DNA from: Hygrocybe punicea
Taxonomy: Eukaryota; Basidiomycota; Agaricomycetes; Agaricales; Hygrophoraceae
NCBI GenBank assembly: GCA_963556145.1
Contig: OY744473.1
Coordinates: forward strand, 1,984,001 to 2,048,000
Length of the DNA stretch: 64,000 nucleotides
Reading direction: 5' to 3'
This document shows, piece after piece, positions 33,101 to 44,174 of this stretch; positions within the stretch are counted from its first letter, which is position 1; every line of letters starts with the position of its first letter. Made by a program: the position numbers and the translations under genes. The notes under the pieces were generated by a model, which saw only the letters and a list, made by a program, of their open reading frames with translations, was not told the DNA's origin and did no database searches.

Positions 33101-34140
33101 CTTTCCTAGCATCAAATCCCCATAGTAAATCGAAGACTGTATTGCATTGGCGACCAGCGAAAAGTTCTACAAATTCATCTAGTATTGGAGGAAGGCCTGC
33201 ATCACGTATTGTAACTGCATTGAGAGGTTGCAAATCATGGACTATACGAAGTTTTCCATCCTTCTTGCTTACACAAAACCATCTTGACCTATAAGAGGAT
33301 TGACTTGGTTCATATCTATTTTTCTCTTCAAAACATCCATGACTTTTTCTCTAAGTCCTGGTGGTATAGGAATATTTCGAAATGCCCAGGGTACATGTGG
33401 GACAGTAGGGATGATGTATGGTGAAAAGTAAGATTCCTTAAGTGTGCCTCTTTCAGTATCTTCAAAGCCAATAGCATCTTGGTTAAGTGACAAGAGGTGA
33501 GTAAATAATTTTTCTTCTTCTGGCCAAAGAAATCCATCATTGTTTATCTTGAGTATCTTCAGACGTTCAGATGTAAGCTTCTCTGTAGGTATGAAGTCTG
33601 GTGGTATCATAGGAAGTGGTGGTAATGTGGAAAGAGGGTCATAGGGAAATTTCCTTGTAACACGTGCATCTTCTGGAAAGGTTCCAGGGACAGGATTTAT
33701 TTTCTTGTCTACTCTTTTGTAAGCTGTAAGTGTTAATGGATATCCTTGACTGTCTGTTTCTTCACAAGGGAATATGAGAATGTCTCCTTCTTCACATATT
33801 AAGGTTCCTTCTCCTATAATGTAGTAATAGTCTGCTTCTTCTGAGGCACTTTCTTGCTTATTTGGTACTTCATCAAGATTGTAATCTTGATTGTCTTCAT
33901 CTTCTGGGTAGACTAAAATAGGCATAGTTGTTTCTTGGCTATCCTTAATAGTCTCATAGTATACACTGAATTGTTCTAGTGGCTTATCTTCATGCTTAGA
34001 ATTTTGAGGGTCCTCTTCATACAGTCTGACAGAAGTTATATTTGTCAGTTCAGTTTGTTTGTACACAGGTATACTAGGGCTGGCTAAGGATGTAAAATCC
34101 TGAATAGTCTGTGAAAATATAAACTTGTACACTATCACAT
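30136..34140 (-). pseudogene. Gypsy pol: reverse transcriptase, RNase H and integrase (broken)
   Basis: Three main frames. 33269 to about 34140: the region before RT, with PVPGTFPEDARVTRKFPYDP and IPPGLREKVMDVLKRKID. 31875-33290: RT with FDLLWGFDARK, LPTGFTNSPAEFQ and catalytic FIDDL (F-I-D-D in place of Y-x-D-D), then RNase H with SVDSSHIAAGFIL and a second Asp region to GPDALSRREL. 30369-31874: integrase with the HHCC zinc site (HENLGHKGEQAVF...CHQC) and the DDE acids in VYIDVMFM, VVTDNGGE and HANGVVERGH, then a chromatin-side C-terminus continuing at 30136-30432 in another frame. Breaks: a small deletion near 33300, TAA at 31875-31877 in an otherwise continuous frame, and a frame change near 30425. 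No functional polyprotein can be made from this copy. Confidence 0.9.
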
Positions 34141-34226
34141 CAAGTAATAAAATGTAGTACAGACAGATATAAAGAAGAGAGGTTTGACATAGGGGCAAAA
34201 ATATTGTTGCAAGAGTAAACAAATCA

Positions 34227-36935
34227 CTAAGTAATTGTGGACTTGAGATATTTGGGAGGATCAAAATATCCTTCCTTAAGCAAATCTGCCACTGCTTCAG
34301 GGCGGCGAAAGCGCATATCCAAGACTGCATTGATAGCATCAGAGAGTAACATGCGGCGATTGGAGCGAAAGATGATGGAGGAATTTTTGAGGAAGGTGAT
34401 TTCTTCTTCTTCAAGGAGAGGGTTTGACTCTGTGAAGTGAAGGGGCCTAAAATGCTCTGTTGCAGGTTCAGGTAGTCCTTCAGAAACTCCTTCTTCCAGA
34501 AACCGAAATAGTAAACACTTGTGGTTGAAATAATAGCGGACGGGGTCATTTGAAGGCCTTTCATTGATGAGGGCCCTCCAGTCAGGGGTGGCTAGCTTGA
34601 ATCCAATTCTGCGAATGCCTTCAACCAAGGATCCTCTAATAGCTTTGAGGAAACTGATGTGAACATCAAATGTAGACATGTGGTCTGGCTCAGCTGTTAA
34701 GATTCTTACAGCAGCTAAGTCCTGATGAGAGGAGCCAGCATTGGAGATGGTGAAGGAATACACTTGAATGGGTGATTGAGGGCGAATAGGAGGTGCTTCC
34801 ATGCGAAGCTGAGTGAGTAGATTGGATTCTGGATATAATGGGCCTGATCTGACACTAAATGGGGATCTGGGATCCTTGGAGGGAGGTAAGGGCAAAATGC
34901 GTTCTCCTGCATTTAAGGCATTGGCACGATCAAATGGAAGTCTGGCATATTCATCAGAGGGGGTATTGATTTCCTCACCCTCTGGCAAGGACCAAGTATT
35001 GTCTGAGACAGGTGGCAATTGTAACAAAGGTATATCTTCAAGTGGGGGTGGTGTAGGCGAAAGCGATATCAAGCCTGGAGGGGAATCGAGCGGCTGCTGG
35101 GCTTCTTCAATGGCCTGACTGAGGTCTGAATTAAATTCTGTTATTGCTTCTGAGTCTGGGGAATCAGACCTAGTCCAAGCGAACCATTCTAATTCTTCAT
35201 CTGAGTCTGTGTCCATGGATTCATCAGAAGATGAATTAATGTCCTCAGAAGAGGACACACTGATAGGTCTAGTCCTAGATCCAGGTTCCTGATAAGGCTG
35301 AGGTAGAGATGAATTTATAGAAGTGGTATGAGGAATAATGATGGTGAGTGGATCTGGTTTGGGGCTTAGGATTTTGACAGCCTTATTTTCAGAGTCACTC
35401 CCAGAATAAACAGAAGAAGATGATTGAGAATCTACAGACATAGAAGTATCTTTAATATCTATGTATTTATTTGAAGAATATAAATAATCATCACTATTAT
35501 TATTTAAATCTGGCAAAATTTCCTCAAAGATAGCAGACTTAGGAGAATATTCTAAATCACCATATAGATCATCAAAAGACATAGAAGGGGAGCTAGAGAC
35601 TAAAGGTACAAAATTTTCACTACTATTAAAAGGAGTAAAAGGGGGAGTAGATAAATAAGAAGTAGCAGGGAACCAAATGTTTCCTACATCGGAACCAGGG
35701 GTGGCATGGTTGGAGACGTCTGATAAGAGGTCCGGATCGCTGGGGGGCCGGGAAATCGGCTCGCGTCCCAATTCGGCATGAGGAGGGGGTGGAAATGCGT
35801 AATTTACCTCTGCGTGGTTGTAAAGCATGCGGGGCGGTTCGAGCACGACGGGGTTGATATATCTGACCTGGCCGATGGGCCAGTCCCAGTCATCATCAGC
35901 AGGAAAAATGAATTCGGGGGTTTTCGCGGAAGTGGGATAGTGATTGATGAGACCGGGCGAAGTGTCATGTAAATGGGCATTGAGCGGCATATTGAGACCA
36001 GGTGGGAGTCCGTGGTCATAAACGAGTGCCGCCGGGGCACTACGTTCATGATTTGCCGGTATATAGTTAGTGGATTCGAGGAGGGGTGCAACTAACGGTG
36101 CGCGCAGAGAAGTGGGGATAATAACATCGAGGGGGTCACTATCAGGGATGGCGTTGTGGCCGTTCATGGGTTCCGTGCGTATTGCAAGCTGAGCGGTGGC
36201 CGCTGGGGCCGTAGAATCGTCAAAAGAAGGCTTTTTCATGAGTGAGGTAAAATCCAGGCATTTTTCGTGAGCGGGGTGCCTAGTACACACCGTGCAACCT
36301 GGCCATTCTACTTCCCCTTCATCACCTGCCTCGTATCCGTCATGATCTGTATGTTCGAACGGGTCGCGGCTGATGTCGAGGGCGGAATGGTGAATGTTGT
36401 TGGTGGGGGCCGTTGAGTGGACTTCGGATCCCTGGAAATGAAAGAAATTGTTGTCCATGGTCGCGGAAAGGTCTGTGGTACCATCTGCGAGGGTCGAGGT
36501 ATTTTCCAGAGGCGTGGTAGTAGTCAGGGAGGGGCGTCTACGGCCACACTCCGTGTACTGTAGTGGAAGTTGTTTGTCAGTGAACAGATGAAGCGGGATC
36601 TTTCCCACCTCGTAGTCCCATTCCCAGCCTTCGATTGGGCTCCAACCACGCGCCTCGTCGTCGGTCAACGACAATTCGCGGTCATCCTCGCCAGTGAGCA
36701 TGATAGTGGGGACAGAAGAGCCAACCGTGGGAATCCGCGTGACCGGTATGTTAACGGGGTTACGGGGCGGTTCTAAGGGCGGAATAATGTCGCCGGGGCG
36801 CGTGCGAGGGTCACGAGTGGTCACTGGGAAAGAATAAAAGTCCTCTATGTAAGGAGGAGGGACAGGGGGAGGAGAAAAGTTCTCCTCAGTAGAAGGGTTA
36901 GCAAATGGGTAAAATTGAAAAACTAAATGTCCCAT
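34227..36935 (-). CDS. 902-codon ORF between gag-protease and RT, unknown
   Basis: A long uninterrupted frame starting MGHLVFQFYPFANPSTEENF. Residues 1-140 contain VTRIPTVGSSVPTIMLTGED and GWEWDYEVGKIPLHLFTDKQ. Residues 230-260 have a small Cys/His patch (CTVCTRHPAHEKC). The middle is acidic and S/D/E-rich with low complexity. The C-terminal ~160 residues look folded (FDVHISFLKAIRGSLVEGIR, RYYFNHKCLLFRFLEEGVSE). I recognise no enzymatic domain. Bases from about 35690 to 36935 are clearly richer in G and C than the DNA on either side. It overlaps the start of the pol frame near 34230-34560. It could encode a structural or host-interaction protein of the element. Confidence 0.6.
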   Translation of the reverse strand: MGHLVFQFYPFANPSTEENFSPPPVPPPYIEDFYSFPVTTRDPRTRPGDIIPPLEPPRNPVNIPVTRIPTVGSSVPTIMLTGEDDRELSLTDDEARGWSPIEGWEWDYEVGKIPLHLFTDKQLPLQYTECGRRRPSLTTTTPLENTSTLADGTTDLSATMDNNFFHFQGSEVHSTAPTNNIHHSALDISRDPFEHTDHDGYEAGDEGEVEWPGCTVCTRHPAHEKCLDFTSLMKKPSFDDSTAPAATAQLAIRTEPMNGHNAIPDSDPLDVIIPTSLRAPLVAPLLESTNYIPANHERSAPAALVYDHGLPPGLNMPLNAHLHDTSPGLINHYPTSAKTPEFIFPADDDWDWPIGQVRYINPVVLEPPRMLYNHAEVNYAFPPPPHAELGREPISRPPSDPDLLSDVSNHATPGSDVGNIWFPATSYLSTPPFTPFNSSENFVPLVSSSPSMSFDDLYGDLEYSPKSAIFEEILPDLNNNSDDYLYSSNKYIDIKDTSMSVDSQSSSSVYSGSDSENKAVKILSPKPDPLTIIIPHTTSINSSLPQPYQEPGSRTRPISVSSSEDINSSSDESMDTDSDEELEWFAWTRSDSPDSEAITEFNSDLSQAIEEAQQPLDSPPGLISLSPTPPPLEDIPLLQLPPVSDNTWSLPEGEEINTPSDEYARLPFDRANALNAGERILPLPPSKDPRSPFSVRSGPLYPESNLLTQLRMEAPPIRPQSPIQVYSFTISNAGSSHQDLAAVRILTAEPDHMSTFDVHISFLKAIRGSLVEGIRRIGFKLATPDWRALINERPSNDPVRYYFNHKCLLFRFLEEGVSEGLPEPATEHFRPLHFTESNPLLEEEEITFLKNSSIIFRSNRRMLLSDAINAVLDMRFRRPEAVADLLKEGYFDPPKYLKSTIT

Positions 36936-37046
36936 CCTTAAAGAGGGGGGGACACTTGGAGAATTTATTGTAGCTAGAGAAGCATTTAATAAAATTCCGT
37001 GCTCAAAAGGAACACCAAGGGAATCAATCCCCGGAGAAAGCCTATA

Positions 37047-40000
37047 TCATACAGTGGCAGCAATCAAAAATTTACTTAAATGGGGAGATTGGTAATCAAG
37101 GGAATTTCCCAAAAAGGAAGTGATAAGTCGGCCAGCATCTGGATGACCATTGGAGTGGATCCCTTCTACAGGGAGAGGAAGAGGGTGGTTATTGATCATA
37201 AAAGGTGGGATCTGGGGGGTTTGTGCAGCAGACATGGCTACTGTCTCTCCCATTTCTTCAGAGTTTTTATAGCAATTCCTATCTAAATTTCCCTGGTGTG
37301 AAAATCCATTTCTTATCTTTCTCCTTTTAGAAAATTCAGATTCTTCATTGTTCATGTCATCACAATGGGCTATGGACAATGCAAAAAGTTTCGAGCCATC
37401 ATATGCATTTTTGGGGATATTGAAGCACGAGATACTTTTATCTCCTTTTACTTCAGACTTATCCTTATCCAAATAAGGCTTATCCTGTAAGCATGTAATA
37501 ATTTCGGTAAAATAATTCAGTTTAAGCGGAGTTTGAAATTGCGGATTATAGCGGACTAATGCCTTATTTTGTTCATAAGACTTAGTTAAAGGAATTGTAG
37601 TGGTTTCTTCAAGTTCCATAGGTAAAGTGCATAAATAGGATGTTGAGGCATGGGCAGTAGTAGCTCCTCTGATGTGATTAACTTGAGAATGGCTTGGTGT
37701 GACCATTAGTTCAAATCTGTTTGTCAAATCTTCAGGATTCTTGAATACTAAATATGTACCATCTATTCTTTCATCAATAGAAACATAGTTGCCTCTTTGC
37801 CATGGTCTTCCAAGTAATAAATCAAATGGCACTGTCTCTCCTATGTAAAGATTGGCATAGGTAAGGACACCACCACAAGTCAATGGAACTTCTGAGACCA
37901 ATCCTTTTAATGTTCCTTCACCTCCATTAGCATCATTCATTGTGAGAATTTTTCCTACATCCATAGGTCTTTGGATAATTTCTTTCCAGACTTTTTTACT
38001 AATCACATTTAACTGGGATCCAGTGTCAATGATGGCTTCAATAGGTCTTCTATCACATTCCATCTGAAGCCTGATTAACACTCCGCGATCCTTGGTTATG
38101 AATGAGCTTGCAATGGCAGATACCTTTGCATTCTTTCTCTTGATCATGTCTGTTAATTGCTCAGATAATTCCTTGGAAGAAGCTAATACTTCACGAACGC
38201 GCAGGGTAACTGGTGTGTCAAGGATTTGATTGACAACTTGAGTTTCTCCAATATTGACTGAAATTTCAGATTGTCTGGGAGTGGGCTTTGGACAAGTTAT
38301 GGCATTATGTCTTTCAGCCATGATCTTGTTCTTATCTATGTTTGCCTTGTGTCCTTGTATATGAGTCTTGGCTGGCTTTGTTGGAGAAGGATCTATCATT
38401 TCCACATCTGAATCTGTGTCTGAAGGAATATGTATTAGGGTTCTTATATCCATTGGAACAGGTTGTTTTGTATGCAGTTCTTCTGTAGGATGGAATGGGT
38501 TTGTCTTCTTGAGAGCAAAAGGTAATGGTGCGGGTACATGTGCTTGAGCTTGCTTCTGTGCTGAAAGAGGGCCGGGTTTGACTGGGCCTTTAGGAATGGG
38601 TGGCAGTACTGTATTGGGCCTTATATTCTCTTTTCCTTTGGCCTTAATACCTGTGGGAGGATATACTCCATCTAATACTTCCTTCCTTGCTGCACCAATT
38701 TTCTGTGGTCCTCTGACTGCAGGCAGGATTTGTATTTCTTCTTCCTTGATTGTAGGTATAGTATATGCTTCAAAATCTTCTTCAGCATCAGATTGATAGT
38801 AATCAGAGAATTGATCTTGTAATACATAGAAGTGTGACTGGACATTGCTGGCCTTTTCAGCTACATGTCTATCAATTGCTTGTACAAATGTCTCACCCAT
38901 ATTTCTGCCAATTATTGAGCCATCTGGATAAACAATCCTTCCAAGACCATCCTTGGTTATCTTGCCTGTCTTGAGTAATTCATTTATTTGGAAACATGTT
39001 TGCATTTCATGTCCTTGTCCTCCACAACCATAGCAGGTCATGGGTCCTCTTTGTTCATTGGAAGGAGTAAACGAATTGGTAGGGGTAAACGAACTAGTAG
39101 AAGGGTTTGGTGGAAGGCCAACACTATTGGCAGCTGAGATTTTGAAGGGAGGTCTTTGTGTTTGCTGTGACTGTGCTTGCTTTTGCTGAGGTTGTTTCAA
39201 CTCAGGTGGGCTAATACAGTGAGCAATGTCTGGGTCTAGCTTCAAGGCTCTATAGTATGCTAGTCCATACTTAATATCATCCAAAGAAAGCTTTCCCATT
39301 TGCTTGATTAAAGACTCTACTTCATTCTGGTGTGATGATGATGTGGAGGTAGACTTCCTGTCTATCCCCTTCCTGCCATTATCTTTCTTCTCAGCTTCTT
39401 TCCTTACTGTCTTCTTAAATAGTTCATCATCTGAATCATATGCCTTGGATTTGAATGCCTTCTTCTTCTTGCTAGCTTTCTTTCTCTTGATGCAGGCTTC
39501 ATAGTCACTATCTGTATCATACTCTGATGAATCATCTGTATCAGAGCCTTCTGAAACAGAGTTGTCTAGTCTTCCTGGTATATCTGAATCTGAATCTGCT
39601 AGGTTCATGTCAAACCGATTCCTTTCAAATAGAGTTTCTGCAACCTTAATGACATCTTTCATAGGGAATGGAGATGTGACATCTAAAGGTGTTGATCCAG
39701 TGTTGAGACGTGTCTCAATGATATGTCTGAGGTTCTTGTTGATTCCATGCCAGAAGTATGCAGCCTTTTCATCTGCAGAGATCTTCTTCTTGCTCTCTAA
39801 CCATCCTGCAATAGTAATGAACCTGCGTTCATATTGCTTCCATTTGGTGAGAGTTCTGATCTGCTTAAGTTTCCAAATGCGTGCAAGGGTCATGAGATCT
39901 CTAACAATGTATCTTGTTTCCTTTAGGGCAGCATCAAAGTAGCGAGTAATATCTTTCTCAAGAGTATTCCAGTCCTGGGATATGTAACTCTCCAGGGCTT

Positions 40001-40208
40001 CAATGAGCTTGACTACTTTGGTGGAGCAGTAATCTACAATCCTTTCACATTTCTCTTTATCAGAAACAGCATAGGATTTGCACATTTGATTGTAATGCCT
40101 TAAGAATCTCTTGACTTCTTCATAGCTTCCTTTGAATTTAGCTGGGGCAGACTTCTGCCCTAGTAGGGGCATCATGTCTGGGGTACGAGCACTGGTGCTT
40201 GTGGACAT
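37047..40208 (-). CDS. Gypsy gag polyprotein with CCHC zinc knuckle and aspartic protease
   Basis: 1053 codons, uninterrupted. Residues 1-200: capsid-like domain (MMPLLGQKSAPAKFKGSYEE, helices to HIIETRLNTG). Residues about 200-290: acidic then lysine-rich linker. Near residue 389 is the zinc knuckle CYGCGGQGHEMQTC (C-x2-C-x4-H-x4-C), which binds RNA in packaging. Around residue 720 is the retropepsin active site AIIDTGSQLNVIS, with the flap and second half continuing to DLLLGRPWQRGNYVS. It begins 46 bp inside the primer-binding site, as expected for gag. Unlike pol, it has no disabling change. Confidence 0.93.
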   Translation of the reverse strand: MSTSTSARTPDMMPLLGQKSAPAKFKGSYEEVKRFLRHYNQMCKSYAVSDKEKCERIVDYCSTKVVKLIEALESYISQDWNTLEKDITRYFDAALKETRYIVRDLMTLARIWKLKQIRTLTKWKQYERRFITIAGWLESKKKISADEKAAYFWHGINKNLRHIIETRLNTGSTPLDVTSPFPMKDVIKVAETLFERNRFDMNLADSDSDIPGRLDNSVSEGSDTDDSSEYDTDSDYEACIKRKKASKKKKAFKSKAYDSDDELFKKTVRKEAEKKDNGRKGIDRKSTSTSSSHQNEVESLIKQMGKLSLDDIKYGLAYYRALKLDPDIAHCISPPELKQPQQKQAQSQQTQRPPFKISAANSVGLPPNPSTSSFTPTNSFTPSNEQRGPMTCYGCGGQGHEMQTCFQINELLKTGKITKDGLGRIVYPDGSIIGRNMGETFVQAIDRHVAEKASNVQSHFYVLQDQFSDYYQSDAEEDFEAYTIPTIKEEEIQILPAVRGPQKIGAARKEVLDGVYPPTGIKAKGKENIRPNTVLPPIPKGPVKPGPLSAQKQAQAHVPAPLPFALKKTNPFHPTEELHTKQPVPMDIRTLIHIPSDTDSDVEMIDPSPTKPAKTHIQGHKANIDKNKIMAERHNAITCPKPTPRQSEISVNIGETQVVNQILDTPVTLRVREVLASSKELSEQLTDMIKRKNAKVSAIASSFITKDRGVLIRLQMECDRRPIEAIIDTGSQLNVISKKVWKEIIQRPMDVGKILTMNDANGGEGTLKGLVSEVPLTCGGVLTYANLYIGETVPFDLLLGRPWQRGNYVSIDERIDGTYLVFKNPEDLTNRFELMVTPSHSQVNHIRGATTAHASTSYLCTLPMELEETTTIPLTKSYEQNKALVRYNPQFQTPLKLNYFTEIITCLQDKPYLDKDKSEVKGDKSISCFNIPKNAYDGSKLFALSIAHCDDMNNEESEFSKRRKIRNGFSHQGNLDRNCYKNSEEMGETVAMSAAQTPQIPPFMINNHPLPLPVEGIHSNGHPDAGRLITSFLGNSLDYQSPHLSKFLIAATV

Positions 40209-40253
40209 TGTGTATTAGAGGTATAGAAATGCTTGGGTTATTTAAATTTAAAA

Positions 40254-40272
40254 CCCCTCGCGGTGGGCTCCA
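40254..40272 (-). promoter_or_regulatory. primer-binding site of the Gypsy element
   Basis: TGGAGCCCACCGCGAGGGG on the minus strand, four bases from the LTR edge, identical to the site at 13912-13930. Confidence 0.8.
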
Positions 40273-40276
40273 ATTT

Positions 40277-41683
40277 TGTTATGTGAATGTTTGTTTCACC
40301 AAGAATTACCGGAGTTGACTTTGTTCAGGTACCTTCTTGTTGTTCGTGGGTTTTTAATATCTAAATAACCTATCAGGAAGGGGTTTGTGGGTATATGTAC
40401 TATATGAATCAATAGAATGTAATAGTGAGGTCTCTTCAATTAAGAATTGAGACTTTGAGTAGGTATGAATAGCAATTGGGTGTGTGAAGTACTGAAAATA
40501 CTAATATTCACTACTGGAATATAAAAATATGAACTAATGAATACTGATAACAATATTCACCAGTTGAATATGGACAGTTTTGGCTACAGGGCCTATTCAA
40601 TCAAGAGTATCTCTGGGTATTATAATATCTGACTTAAATCCGAAGCTTCAAACGCACATTGGCTACTAGTTCAGGGATATCTTTAATACCTTTTGAATAC
40701 TCTGTTTTGTTTAGGATGAAACCTTAACCTTAGAAGTGTATCTATTTAGGACGAAACCTTAACCTTAGAAATGTATCTAGCTGACTAATGCTGACTAATG
40801 AATTGATTGAACTGAGTGAACTGGGTGAATTCTCCTTGATGACAAGGGGAACTCAGAGAATGATAGAATAAGAGTGAACTAGACTGGATTGCAAGCACTA
40901 GCTACTACAATGAGTAACTTACTAGTACTAAGAGAATGAGGGATCACACTGTGTGAACCCAACTGAGAGTGACTACTGAGTGGTGAGGGGGGAAATCCTA
41001 CTGACTACTGGAATTTGGGGGCCCTATTTATACTGTTGGAGAACAATGGGGGACTGAGAACAATGGGAAAGTGAGAACAATAGGACTGAGTCATGAGAAC
41101 AATGGATGGCATCAAAGAGACTGTGAACAATGGGCTCTATCTCCATTTGGACTGTTTAGAACAATAGACTGCTCAGAACAATAGACCATCGTCTTTATGT
41201 AAGCAGAATATCACAATCACTCTCTGATGCATCCTATCTTATCATTATTTTATCATCCTCTTGTTCACATCTTATCTAATCATTTCCCATTATCTAGCTG
41301 AGCCGCTTTTGATCAATACAAGTAAACAAGATTTGTAATCAATCCATTACTGCTAATATAGGTAACAATGCTAGTTGGGCTTGTCTCCTTGTACGCGCAA
41401 TACAGAGAAATATATAATAAATACTAATGAGTGGGGGATGTGCCTCTGTGCACCATACATAAACGGCTAGGTCTGGGCATTACTAGTGAAGCCATAATAA
41501 ATGATATAAAGGTAAGCATATATGCTATTTGTGTCTGTTCACTAGCATGCGTAATGTGGAAAGGCATAGAATGGGTACTAATGAGTGTAGGTGTGCATCC
41601 ATAGTGTTGCACTTAAATATCTAAGTCCGTGGTCCGATGGTAAACCCATGACATTACACCCAAAAACACTTGGGGTCATGACA
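40277..41683 (-). repeat. LTR B (5' LTR) of the Gypsy element
   Basis: 1407 bp, uninterrupted. Differs from LTR A at about three single bases (near 40383, 40752 and 41120). Serves as the empty site for the CACTA-like insertion. Confidence 0.95.
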
Positions 41684-41687
41684 CCGT

Positions 41688-43898
41688 CGTCATAAACATG
41701 GAGTCATAGAGGACATTATTGTCATCAAGTAAACTTGCAAGGGGAAATGGTGAGACTGGATCTGCAGTGATCCCATAGAACATTGCAACCATAATAAGAG
41801 AGGTGTAAGACTTGATTTTGGAACATCAACTTTGCGACATTTCGATTTGAGTGTTATGGATTGCTTCTGCAGCAGGCTCCGGCAAAAATCAACTTAACTG
41901 GAAGACGATTTCCAGAGGAGAGAATAGCAGTTTTCATTGTTGCTTACAACTAAGACAATACTGCTAAGAGGAGGGTCATGGTCTAATGTCATTGCGAGCC
42001 ATGGGGGTTAACCAAGACAAGAGGGTCTGTCCCAAGAACCAGACTAAATGTAAAGAAGAGAACAGAAGAAAAAGTCTGAACCAACTACAAGAACAGTGGA
42101 TATAGTGACTGGTCTTGAGGGGAGGTAAATGGAAATCCAACCATGAAGCTACAGCAAGTCCAACTACACCATGTGTTCACCATGAGGTGGACATGAGGTG
42201 TCCTCATGTTGATGTTCTTGCAATCCAACTGGAGGCCCAGGTGTCATTGAGGGATAGAGGAGGTCTGGATGACTTGGATTATTTGTCATCAGATCATGTG
42301 ATATGCAGAATTGCCAACTTGGGGTCTACACTTGCTATAATGGGCAAGTAGGTAGTCTGGCAGGTGCATTGCATGGTCAGGTTAGAGAGAGGCATCGTCC
42401 AGTGTGGGATTGGTGAAGGGAGTGTCTTGAGGTAGTGTGAATATAGCAGCAAGGTTGGTATGAAAGAAAACAAAGGAATGTGCTGGGGGAAAACCAACTA
42501 GGATGGTGGGATAGTCGAGGTCAGACATGCAAACAGTATAAGCTGTGGTGGATGACGATGTCTGTGTCAATGACATATCGAGGGGCGATGTCTTGTCCTG
42601 TGTGTGGAACGATGAGGTCCACCTGATGTCAGTATTTGTCCAAGAAAGGGTATTGTTGTAAACAAGTGTGGGAGGTATCAAGGTTACAGATGGAAAAGGA
42701 TAAATGAATGTGGGTCCAGGTTTTGAGTCATGCCACAGGTGATCAGCTGTGGGAACATGTAGTTGAGTACTGCATTGAAGTGGTGACATGTGAACAATAC
42801 ACAATAGGGGTCAGTTCACTGTATTGGGAAGTCATATGGTCTGTGGTTGATGTCTGAAGGTGTGTACTTCGACGATGGTCAGATTGGAGGGAACAGTGAA
42901 ATGTCTTGTGATTGAAAATTGTTCAGAGTATACAAGCAGGTGAGGAATGTCATTGGATCATCAGGGAGGATAATGGTAGGCATAGGATATGAAAATGGAA
43001 ACCATATATCTGGGAATGGAAATTGTTAATTATGTGTTGGTATACTGTTGAGGCAGATGTTGGTTTCATCAATGAAGAAGGTTGCCTTTTCCAGAGGCAA
43101 ATCATGACAATGTAGAAACCAATCAGGAAGGTGTTCACTATGGCACCAATGATCATCACAATTATGAACTGTTTGGTGAGGATAGCCATTGTGAGTTAGT
43201 TTGGGAAGACAGTATGTCATACAGCGAGGACAATGAGAGTGATGTCCATTGGCAAGGGGACTATTCAGGTACAGCAAGGTCACATGGAGATGTGTCCATA
43301 GTTGGTCTGGATTGTTCTAGAAGACAGGATAAAAATGAAACAAGAACAAGAATAAACAATGATGTCTAAAAGAAGACAAAAGGCAAATTGGAATGAAAAA
43401 GGAAGGTGTGGTAAAGCAGAATCATCATCGTGGGTACTGGAGTTGGAATCGGAGTGGTGGAGTTGAAAAACGTAACATCGAGGGATTAAGCTATAGTAGT
43501 TTTCACCCAGTCCAGAACACCAGTATGTCCTATCATTGACCATATTCTAGAATCTTTGCATGTTCAAGGACAGCTTGAATGACTCCATCACCGGATCCTT
43601 CACCACTGAGTATTTTGTAAGGTTTTGCAAAACAAATGGAAAGGAAAATGATGCACACAATGAATGTAACATATTTTGTAAAAAACAACCCTCATACCTA
43701 TGTGCAATGCTCTGAATCATGGAAACATTCACTGTGTGGACGTTGGGTAATGAGGTGTAGACAATCATCTCAATGAGCTTTAAGGCGTGCTGCATCTACA
43801 ATCTGGGTATGAAGTGCAGTGTTAACCCAGACACACAAGTCTTCAAAGGCTAATTGAATGGTTTGCATTGGTAGCACTGGGCCAGTTTGGGTAGCCAT
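41688..43898 (-). pseudogene. 5' part of the gene interrupted by the Gypsy element; decayed multi-exon gene
   Basis: Minus-strand blocks look like exons with GT-AG borders. From 43898: MATQTGPVLPMQTIQLAFED, then a one-base frame change near 43760, then LIEMIVYTSLPNVHTVNVSM, an intron from GTATGAGG to CTCAG, and SGEGSGDGVIQAVLEHAKIL. Further protein-like stretches are found at 43030-43280 and 42382-42804, and the last block (SLIMVAMFYGITADPVSPFP to MFMT) reaches the element edge at 41688. The full exon structure is not resolved and I do not recognise the family. 24418-24778 is the continuation. Confidence 0.4.
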
Positions 43899-44174
43899 TG
43901 ATGAGAATATATCAAGCACTGTAATGCTTATTCACACTTAGTTCTAACATGTTACATGTGCTGAAGTGCCATTACTTGAGTTTGCCCACCATTTTGTACA
44001 AGTAAATGCAATGGTGTAAAATGGGTTGTAAGGAAAGAAAATGTGTTGCAAGGAAAAGAAATCAAGGAAGTAAGACAAGGAAATGTGTATGCAGGGAAAG
44101 AAATCAAGCAAGGAAGAAAAGAATACAATGTGACCAGGAAAAGTAAATGGTCACACCGGAAACACCTGACCCTC
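43899..44174. other. A/G-rich spacer
   Basis: Degenerate GGAAA(G)AAATCAAG steps occur at 44025-44150, similar to the AGGAAAAGTAAATGGTCA steps at 60270-60315 beyond the other copy of repeat X. Confidence 0.4.

Larger units (their letters stand above)
24779..41683 (-). mobile_element. Gypsy LTR retrotransposon, ~14.9 kb plus nested insertion, degenerate pol
   Basis: LTRs of 1407 bp (24779-25750 plus 27776-28210; 40277-41683) begin TGTTATGTG and end GTCATGACA. CCGT flanks both sides (24775-24778, 41684-41687). Orientation is minus. From the 5' LTR the order is primer-binding site, gag with CCHC and protease, a 902-codon ORF, RT, RNase H, integrase and a small ORF. The LTRs differ at about three places that I can see, so the insertion is recent. 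Pol nevertheless has a frameshift near 33300, a nonsense codon at 31875-31877 and another frame change near 30425. Confidence 0.92.

Noticed and set aside
34227..36935. Envelope protein of a retrovirus-like element
   Set aside because: No signal peptide or membrane segment, and the position is before RT rather than after integrase.
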